A stretch of 5,761 nucleotides of DNA, from contig JACZXN010000131.1 in the NCBI GenBank assembly GCA_022571575.1, forward strand, positions 1-5,761. Direction: 5' to 3'. Positions 1 to 3,925 of the stretch are shown piece by piece. A program made the translations under genes and the position numbers. Every line of letters begins with the position of its first letter. The stretch's first letter is position 1. This DNA comes from Chloroflexota bacterium. GTDB lineage: Bacteria > Chloroflexota > Dehalococcoidia > UBA3495. The notes under the pieces were generated by a model. That model was not told where the DNA came from, made no database searches, and was given only the letters and a program-made list of their open reading frames with translations.

Positions 1-387
1 TAGGCCGGACCCAACTCCGGTCCCCAGGAGTCCGATCAGGGCTCCCAGGACAGCCACCACCGTTATCACCCCCAGCGCGGCCACCAGGCCATTTTTGAGG
101 GCGTTCTGAAACCGCCTGCCCGGCTCGACGTCGTTTCCCGAGCCGGCAAAGGCGATGTAGCTGGGCAGCACCGTGAAGCTGCACGGAGAGAAAAAGGAGG
201 CCGTGGCCGCCGCGATCGTCGTGAGCAGGAGGCCGTAAGCGGCGAACTCGCCCGGCGCCAGAAAACCCTTGACGAATCCCACGAAGCCGAGGTAGCCCAA
301 GCCGCCCACGGCCAACACGAAGCCGCCCAGTGAAATGATTGAAACGAAAGCGGTGGCCGATCTCTTGGTCCTGATCCCTCTTTCCAT
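1..387 (-). CDS. CcdA/DsbD-type transmembrane protein, N-terminal part (cut by window edge)
   Basis: I translated this frame by hand; 129 residues are visible and the frame continues beyond the left edge. Hydrophobic stretches lie at about residues 12-38, 48-66 and 100-125. The segment SFFSPCSFTVLPSYIAFAG (64-82) matches the S-F-x-S-P-C...LP.Y signature around the first redox-active cysteine of the CcdA/DsbD membrane domain; Cys69 is the candidate, and the partner cysteine would lie beyond the window. Family members move reducing equivalents, or in some metal operons metals, across the cytoplasmic membrane. The start is the only one available: the upstream frame stops at 421-423, and AGAAGGGG (396-403 on the complement) lies 8 nt before the ATG. 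It begins 36 nt after the HMA gene on the same strand, so the two are probably one operon under the MerR-type promoter at 676-707. Its exact substrate, thiol or metal, cannot be told from this part. Confidence 0.8.
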   Translation of the reverse strand, partial: MERGIRTKRSATAFVSIISLGGFVLAVGGLGYLGFVGFVKGFLAPGEFAAYGLLLTTIAAATASFFSPCSFTVLPSYIAFAGSGNDVEPGRRFQNALKNGLVAALGVITVVAVLGALIGLLGTGVGSGL

Positions 388-423
388 TGCGGGTTCCCCT
401 TCTATTGGGCGTCCTCGGGCCTA

Positions 424-645
424 TCAGGCCGTCGTGTAACCCAACTCCTCCAATTTTTCCTTGACTGCTTGGACGGTGAGTTTCTGGGGGTCCAACTTGA
501 GCAGAACGCTCTGAGTTTTGAAGTCCGCTTTGACCCCTTGGACCCCCGGCAGCTTGGACAACACGTTTTGTATCCGGAGCTCGCATCCGGAGCAATGGAT
601 CCCTTTATCCAAGACCTGTATCTCGTGGTCTTCCACCTGTGCCAT
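424..645 (-). CDS. HMA-domain heavy-metal chaperone (CopZ/MerP-like)
   Basis: This 73-residue protein is a single heavy-metal-associated domain, the usual length for CopZ or MerP-type chaperones without a signal peptide. The metal site is GIHCSGC (residues 15-21), with Cys18 and Cys21 forming CxxC; histidine stands where the canonical motif often has another residue before the first Cys. The rest fits the ferredoxin-like fold: LSKLPGVQGVKADF, then a beta strand, then VKEKLEELGY near the C-terminus. It probably carries a soft metal (Cu(I), Hg(II), Zn or Cd) in the cytoplasm. A perfect AAGGAGG (652-658) stands 6 nt before the ATG, which fixes the start. A MerR-type promoter lies just upstream (676-707) and the CcdA-like gene follows after 36 nt. 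The metal identity is not decided by the sequence. Confidence 0.9.
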   Translation of the reverse strand: MAQVEDHEIQVLDKGIHCSGCELRIQNVLSKLPGVQGVKADFKTQSVLLKLDPQKLTVQAVKEKLEELGYTTA

Positions 646-675
646 AAAACGCCTCCTTGATCGGCCTCAAGACCT

Positions 676-707
676 AACCTACAGTCTCCCGTCGAGGTCA
701 GAGTCAA
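676..707 (-). promoter_or_regulatory. MerR-type promoter/operator of the HMA-CcdA operon
   Basis: On the complement a -35 TTGACT (702-707) and a -10 TAGGTT (676-681) are separated by 20 bp, too long for normal sigma-70 recognition and typical of MerR-family activated promoters. The spacer holds a degenerate dyad centred on TCGA (ACTCTGACC / CGGGAGACT arms). The element matches the one at 1239-1270 at 24 of 32 positions, so the MerR protein encoded at 726-1205 is the likely activator. Predicted transcription would start near 669, about 24 nt before the HMA start codon. Confidence 0.75.
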
Positions 708-725
708 GGGCGCCCCGAAACCTCC

Positions 726-1205
726 TCAGCGGGTGGGCCTACTCATCTGCCGCCCCTCAAGCCAGGCGAGGGCCAGCTCCCCCTTGTGGTGAATGCCCCG
801 CTCGATGATGCCGCAGACCTCGGTCCCCTCCGGAAGATTATCGAGCTGTTTCACCGATTCCTCCCGCAAGCCCGCCAGGTCTTGCCTGAACCCCCGCAGG
901 TCCTCGATGATCCCATCCACTTCCGCGATCTTCCGGTCCAGCAGGGCCAACACGTGAACACAGGGCGCCTGCTGATTCTCATACAGCTCGAGAATATCTT
1001 TGATCTCGTCCAGGGAAAGCCCCAGCCGCTTGGCCTTCTTGATGAATCGCAACCGCTGCACCGCGTCCTGGCTGTAGATCCGGTAGCCCGATTCGGTCCG
1101 TGGGGCTTCCGCCAACAGTTGCAGGAGTTCGTAATACCGGATGGACTTGACTGTCAGGCCGGTAACCCTGGCCAGTTCCCCGATCTTCATCGTATCTTGC
1201 TGCAT
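726..1205 (-). CDS. MerR-family metal-responsive regulator (ZntR/CueR/HmrR-like)
   Basis: This 159-residue protein has the MerR layout. A winged helix-turn-helix runs from about residue 6 to 75 (KIGELARVTGLTVKSIRYYE, then ESGYRIYS and RLRFIKKAKRLGLSLDEIKDIL). A dimerisation coiled coil covers about 86-122. A C-terminal metal loop contains VCGIIERGIHH. Candidate ligands are Cys82 (in APCVHV, the position of the first ligand in MerR/ZntR), His84, Cys131 and His139-His140. The ligand set differs from the classic Hg (C82/C117/C126) and CueR (two C-terminal Cys) patterns, so the metal is uncertain; a ZntR-like divalent sensor is suggested by its operator. The start at 1205 is supported by AGAGGG (1212-1217) 6 nt upstream; the internal Met6 has no such site. 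Its own promoter (1239-1270) and that of the HMA gene share the same operator, implying autoregulation plus control of the chaperone/membrane operon. Confidence 0.92.
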   Translation of the reverse strand: MQQDTMKIGELARVTGLTVKSIRYYELLQLLAEAPRTESGYRIYSQDAVQRLRFIKKAKRLGLSLDEIKDILELYENQQAPCVHVLALLDRKIAEVDGIIEDLRGFRQDLAGLREESVKQLDNLPEGTEVCGIIERGIHHKGELALAWLEGRQMSRPTR

Positions 1206-1238
1206 GGCTTTCCCTCTTTGCTAAGGTGCGACTCTGCT

Positions 1239-1270
1239 ACCCTACACCCTCCAGTCGAGAGGAGAGTAAA
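1239..1270 (-). promoter_or_regulatory. MerR-type promoter/operator of the leftward MerR gene
   Basis: On the complement a -35 TTTACT (1265-1270) and a -10 TAGGGT (1239-1244) flank a 20-bp spacer. The 22-bp core is a near-perfect dyad: ACTCTCC, 8 bases including central TCGA, then GGAGGGT (arms match at 6 of 7). From memory this resembles the E. coli zntA operator in arm sequence (ACTCT...), central TCGA and spacer length. Predicted transcription begins near 1232, giving a leader of about 27 nt. Confidence 0.75.
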
Positions 1271-1299
1271 CCTTTTGCTTGATCGCCCTGCTCATGAGC

Positions 1300-1330
1300 T
1301 TGACATTCCAGTAGGTGGAAGGCTTAGGCT
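1300..1330 (+). promoter_or_regulatory. MerR-type promoter/operator of the rightward MerR gene and Cys-rich gene
   Basis: A consensus -35 TTGACA (1300-1305) and a -10-like TAGGCT (1325-1330) are separated by 19 bp. Within the spacer is a perfect inverted repeat TTCCA (1306-1310), 5 bases, TGGAA (1316-1320). This is the geometry of MerR-family operators of the CueR/HmrR type. The element differs in sequence and spacer length from the two leftward elements, so it is probably read by the regulator it precedes. Confidence 0.75.
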
Positions 1331-1335
1331 GGTTC

Positions 1336-1341
1336 AGGAGG
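1336..1341 (+). promoter_or_regulatory. Shine-Dalgarno fixing the start of the rightward MerR gene
   Basis: AGGAGG lies 6 nt before the ATG at 1348. It decides against the in-frame ATG at 1315, which falls inside the operator and would add 11 residues not typical of MerR proteins. Confidence 0.85.
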
Positions 1342-1347
1342 TTCCTG

Positions 1348-1848
1348 ATGGAACGGAAATTGACCATCGGCCAGTTGGCGGAAGTCGTGGGTGTCCCGCG
1401 CAAAACCATCCGCTACTATGAAGACGTCGGTGTTCTTCCGCCGCCGGCCCGTAGTGATGGCAGGTACCGGCTTTACTCGGATATGGATGTCCGCCGGCTG
1501 GAACTGGTCCGCCGGGCCCGCGCGCTGGATATGGGACTGGCCGAGGTGCGAGAGTTGGTGGAGTGGGCCAGCACCGGGTCCTGCAACGATTTCCAGGAGC
1601 GTTTCCAAGAGGTCCTCCACCGGAAACTGGAGGAAGTGGACCATCGGATCGCCGACCTAGAACACCTGAAGCAGGACCTCCACCGCCTGGATGCACACTT
1701 CGATATGTCGCAAAAAGAGGCCGACGCCGGCCACACAGTACTGGAGTGCTCCCCTGAAACATGTACCTGTCTAGGGAACACAAAAGAGAACCCGATTCAA
1801 CTACAAGAGGTAAAGTTATGGTTGAACAAATCAGAGTCCAAGAGCTGA
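1348..1848 (+). CDS. MerR-family regulator with C-terminal Cys cluster
   Basis: This 166-residue protein has a MerR N-terminal winged helix-turn-helix (LTIGQLAEVVGVPRKTIRYY, residues 5-24; DGRYRLYS; then a helix pair to about 72). A coiled-coil dimerisation helix follows (about 84-118), then a metal-type C-terminal loop, LECSPETCTCLG. Cysteines are C79 (where family members carry the first ligand) and C134, C139 and C141. A CxxxxCxC cluster plus C79 suggests a thiolate-coordinated metal such as Cd, Zn, Hg or Cu; the identity is inferred, not shown. A 25-residue tail after the cluster is unusual and overlaps the start of the downstream Cys-rich gene by 31 nt. The start at 1348 rests on the AGGAGG 6 nt upstream. 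The gene is divergent from the other MerR gene and shares little sequence with it outside the family fold, so the two are separate sensors. Confidence 0.92.
   Translation: MERKLTIGQLAEVVGVPRKTIRYYEDVGVLPPPARSDGRYRLYSDMDVRRLELVRRARALDMGLAEVRELVEWASTGSCNDFQERFQEVLHRKLEEVDHRIADLEHLKQDLHRLDAHFDMSQKEADAGHTVLECSPETCTCLGNTKENPIQLQEVKLWLNKSESKS
1805..1811 (+). promoter_or_regulatory. Shine-Dalgarno fixing the start of the Cys-rich gene
   Basis: AAGAGGT lies inside the 3' end of the MerR coding region, with 6 nt before the ATG at 1818. It favours this start over the in-frame ATG at 1761, which lies deep in the MerR gene and has no such site. Confidence 0.75.
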
Positions 1849-2018
1849 TCACCCCGGAGGCGAAGCAGGACTGCGGCTGCGGCTGTGGCGGCGGCGAATG
1901 CGGCACTACCCAGCAGGAACTGGTCTTGGTCAGCGCCGCCCAGGTTGCGGAGATGAGGCAGAAGGCGGCCGGCAAAGCTCGCGGTTGTGACGGCAGCTGT
2001 GGCTGCTGGTCAGAGTAA
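1818..2018 (+). CDS. Small cysteine-rich protein, possibly metallothionein-like (family not recognised)
   Basis: This is a 66-residue protein I cannot assign to a named family. It has seven cysteines in two clusters: CxCxCx4C at residues 19-28 (DCGCGCGGGECG) and Cx3CxC at 57-63 (GCDGSCGCW). The clusters are separated by a probably helical linker (QQELVLVSAAQVAEMRQKAA, 32-51). There is no signal peptide or membrane segment, so it should be cytoplasmic. The gene overlaps the upstream MerR gene by 31 nt in another frame and has its own Shine-Dalgarno, so it is probably co-transcribed and translationally coupled. The Gly/Cys clusters and the metal-regulator context suggest metal binding or sequestration, or a metallochaperone. 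Other possibilities are a redox peptide or a cysteine-rich precursor peptide. Coding status is supported by the context, start signal and ordered Cys spacing. Confidence 0.75.
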   Translation: MVEQIRVQELITPEAKQDCGCGCGGGECGTTQQELVLVSAAQVAEMRQKAAGKARGCDGSCGCWSE

Positions 2019-2134
2019 GCTGCTCCGGGAATCTGACGGGCCAACATTCCCACCGTCCCCTTGATCCTCGGCGCCTCGGGTATCGGGAGACGGTGCGTGC
2101 CGCGTTGCCAGAATCGTGACGGCCAAGAGGCGGT
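2019..2134. other. Intergenic gap with a weak inverted repeat
   Basis: This 116-bp gap separates the Cys-rich gene from the deacetylase. It holds one 6-bp inverted repeat, GGGAAT (2027-2032) and ATTCCC (2046-2051), with a 13-nt loop and no T tract, and a competing GACGG/CCGTC pair (2035-2039, 2053-2057). It could act as a factor-dependent end of the metal operon, but I cannot call a terminator. I see no convincing promoter for the next gene. Confidence 0.3.
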
Positions 2135-3001
2135 ATGGGAAAACTGCGTATGCTGGCCTGCTTTGCCCACCCAGACGACGAGACCTACCTGATCGGCGGG
2201 GTCTTGGCCGCCTGCGCCGCCCGCGGGGTGGATGTCAGGTTGGTCTGCGCCACCCGGGGAGAGGAAGGGGATATCCGCCAGCCGGGGTCGGCAACCAGGG
2301 AGAGCCTCCCCCAGGTGCGCTGGGAAGAGCTTCGAGCCTCATGCAAGAACCTGGGTATCCAGGAACCCGTGCTGTTGGGCTACCGTGATTCTGGCATGCG
2401 CGGGGCCGCGGCAAACGATGACCCGGCTTCGCTCCTGAGTGCCCCTGCGGACCAAGTGGTGTCAAGGCTGGTGGAGGAGATGCGCACCTTCTGCCCTCAG
2501 GTGGTCCTCACCTACGAACCAGGGGGGATCTATGGCCACCCTGACCACATCGCCATCGGCCGCCACACAACTGCCGCCTTCAAGCTGGCCGGTGACCCCA
2601 GCGCGGTTCCACCCCAACCGCCCAAGGATCTCCCCCCGTTTTCTCCCAGCCGCCTATTCTACGGCGCGCGTCCCAGGGGTTTCCGCATGGATTCCGCCGT
2701 GCGCCTCCGAGCGGCAGGCCTGGACGTCCCCCTGCCAACTCCTGAGCAAAGAAACTTGGGTATCCCACCCGAGGAGATACATCTCGAGCTTGACGTCTCG
2801 GACTACGTGGAGCAGAAGAAAAGGTCCTTCCGCTGTCACTTCACTCAACTTAGCCCCGACTCGCCCTACTTCAGGGCGCCGCCCGAGGTGGTGAAGGAGA
2901 TCTTAGGCCGGGAATACTACATCCGGGCACACCCTCCGGTGGCGCCCGGCTCGATCGTGCCTCCCGACTTTTTTGAAGGCATAGATCCGTTAGCCAGGTA
3001 A
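2135..3001 (+). CDS. LmbE/PIG-L family zinc-dependent N-deacetylase (MshB/Mca/BshB-like)
   Basis: This 288-residue protein is full length for the LmbE family. The N-terminal strand and zinc motif MLACFAHPDDE give His12 and Asp15; the second motif YGHPDH (133-138) gives His138. Together they make the His/Asp/His zinc triad of MshB-type enzymes, with Asp14 a likely general base. Other family marks are ATRGEEGDI and LGYRDSGM. Known relatives remove acetyl groups from GlcNAc-linked compounds, including steps of mycothiol or bacillithiol synthesis, or cleave thiol S-conjugates; which substrate applies here cannot be read. The C-terminal part (about 200-288, with FRCHFTQ and GREYYIRA) also fits the family. 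The protein is soluble with no signal peptide. AAGAGG (2125-2130) stands 4 nt before the ATG. A fragment of an unrelated ABC transporter gene follows directly after the stop. Confidence 0.92.
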   Translation: MGKLRMLACFAHPDDETYLIGGVLAACAARGVDVRLVCATRGEEGDIRQPGSATRESLPQVRWEELRASCKNLGIQEPVLLGYRDSGMRGAAANDDPASLLSAPADQVVSRLVEEMRTFCPQVVLTYEPGGIYGHPDHIAIGRHTTAAFKLAGDPSAVPPQPPKDLPPFSPSRLFYGARPRGFRMDSAVRLRAAGLDVPLPTPEQRNLGIPPEEIHLELDVSDYVEQKKRSFRCHFTQLSPDSPYFRAPPEVVKEILGREYYIRAHPPVAPGSIVPPDFFEGIDPLAR

Positions 3002-3177
3002 ACTGTGCCGCCACGGGAGAGAAAGTGGTCGCCTTACCGACGGACCAGGTGAAGCGGGGCGGCAAAAGCCTGATGGTGGTGACCCATGACGAGCGGCTGG
3101 CCTCGCTGGCGGATTTCGTTTTGCACATCCGGGATGGGCGGCTCGCGCCGAGTGAGGTACCGGCGTCCCTGAGCTAG
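3001..3177 (+). pseudogene. Remnant of a LolD/MacB-type ABC transporter ATPase (3' end only)
   Basis: A frame ending with TAG at 3175-3177 encodes the last part of an ABC ATPase. It reads AATGEKVVALPTDQV, then GGKSLMVVTHDERLASLADF, then VLHIRDGRLA. These match the region after the D-loop, the H-loop histidine (VTHD) and the C-terminal RDGRL of LolD/MacB-type export ATPases. Walker A, the Q-loop, the ABC signature and Walker B are missing. The family would continue upstream for roughly 170 residues, but homology breaks at about 3001, where the deacetylase ends in a different frame. There is no credible start codon or ribosome site. This is a deletion or rearrangement relic and not a working gene. 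Confidence 0.8.
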
Positions 3178-3860
3178 AAACCCGCCGGCAGCTTGTCCCC
3201 GGCTTTGAAGACCTGCCAATCCGAGCCTTGGTAGACGGTCACCCGGCCGAAGCCGACGACCCGCCAGTCGCCCGGGGTCCCCAGGCAGCCGGTACGGGCG
3301 TCGATGCCCAGGAAAGTCAGTCCGCTGGGCGCTGATTCTTGTAATTCTGACGACATCTCGGCCTGGTCACGCCGCTCGTGATGGGGCAGAACGGCGACCC
3401 CAGGAACCAAGCCCAAGGCTTCAACCCATCCGCCGGCCCGCGGCCGGCGCATCATCGACCCCATGACCATCGCCCCCGCGCTGGAGCCCGCCAGCACCGC
3501 GCCCCCTGCCACCGACGCCAACACGGCCGCCAAGAACGGGGATCCCTCGACCGTCTCCAGCAGGTGTTCGGGGCTTCCTCCGGTGAAATAGACCACATCG
3601 GCCAGGGTGGCCGGAGCGAAGAACTCCGGGTCCTCGGCGTGGCTCCGCTCCAGCAGCATCAGCATGCTGGAATCTCCGCCCAGGGCGCCGAAGTGGGTTG
3701 CGCCGTCGTTGGCCGCCTTGGCCGGCCCGGTGACGGCGGCGGTCGGCACCACCACGACCTTGGCCGGGTCCTTGCCCGACGCCCGCATGATTTTCTCGTC
3801 CATCTCCTCGCAACCGGGACGGAACTCCTCGCCGCCAACCAGGGCCATCTGTCCGGGCAT
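3174..3860 (-). CDS. Peptidase S51-like protein (dipeptidase E / cyanophycinase fold)
   Basis: This 228-residue protein has the S51 class I glutamine-amidotransferase-like fold. It starts with the nucleotide-binding-like strand MALVGGEEF. It then carries VVYFTGGSPEHLLE (89-102), which corresponds to the conserved FTGG-D/N loop, and AGSSAGAMVM (124-133) with the nucleophile elbow GxSAGA, where Ser127 is the predicted nucleophile. LPHHERR (158-164) supplies the likely catalytic His160 or His161. Relatives are serine peptidases that act on acidic dipeptides (PepE) or cyanophycin; many uncharacterised members exist, and specificity here is unknown. It is slightly shorter than cyanophycinases and near PepE length. 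No signal peptide is present. The ATG at 3860 is preceded by a G-rich stretch (GGGGGGAAT). The gene lies 65 nt after the MgtE-containing gene on the same strand and may be co-transcribed with it. Its stop shares a CTAG with the ABC remnant's stop. Confidence 0.85.
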   Translation of the reverse strand: MPGQMALVGGEEFRPGCEEMDEKIMRASGKDPAKVVVVPTAAVTGPAKAANDGATHFGALGGDSSMLMLLERSHAEDPEFFAPATLADVVYFTGGSPEHLLETVEGSPFLAAVLASVAGGAVLAGSSAGAMVMGSMMRRPRAGGWVEALGLVPGVAVLPHHERRDQAEMSSELQESAPSGLTFLGIDARTGCLGTPGDWRVVGFGRVTVYQGSDWQVFKAGDKLPAGF

Positions 3861-3925
3861 ATTCCCCCCAATCTTGTCTTTTTCCGGATCGCCGCTTTTA
3901 TAGGTCGCCGTTTTCCGGCCCAGGC
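3861..3925 (-). promoter_or_regulatory. Short intergenic region with repeated CCGGAAAA/CGGCGA and a -10-like TATAAA
   Basis: On the complement two 8-mers CCGGAAAA (3911-3918 and 3880-3887) flank two 6-mers CGGCGA (3905-3910 and 3889-3894) in the order A-B-spacer-B-A. TATAAA lies in the central spacer (about 3897-3902). The TATAAA could be a -10 box for the S51 gene, but no good -35 is visible. The function is unproven. Confidence 0.25.

Noticed and set aside
402..707. 101-codon frame on the complement overlapping the HMA gene
   Set aside because: The same strand and region are better explained by the HMA protein with its CxxC motif and perfect ribosome site; this frame begins inside the promoter.
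1..1205. A mer (mercury resistance) operon
   Set aside because: MerR, an HMA protein and a membrane protein fit superficially, but there is no MerA or MerT, the membrane protein is CcdA-like, and the regulator lacks the MerR Hg triad spacing.
1315..1347. Upstream ATG extending the rightward MerR protein by 11 residues
   Set aside because: It lies within the operator dyad and before any ribosome site; AGGAGG before 1348 gives the standard MerR N-terminus.
786..1421. Long open frame on the + strand across the leftward MerR gene
   Set aside because: It is antisense to a clear MerR protein and to the operators, has no recognisable domain, and is explained by the high GC content.
1761..1817. Upstream ATG extending the Cys-rich protein by 19 residues
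   Set aside because: There is no ribosome site, and the extra residues are charged and lie fully inside the MerR gene; AAGAGGT before 1818 is better.
2027..2051. Rho-independent terminator after the Cys-rich gene
   Set aside because: The stem is only 6 bp with a 13-nt loop and there is no following T run.
1334..2170. 278-codon open frame on the complement across the rightward MerR and Cys-rich genes
   Set aside because: It is Pro/Gly/Ser-rich with no domain, antisense to a well-supported regulator, and has no ribosome site.
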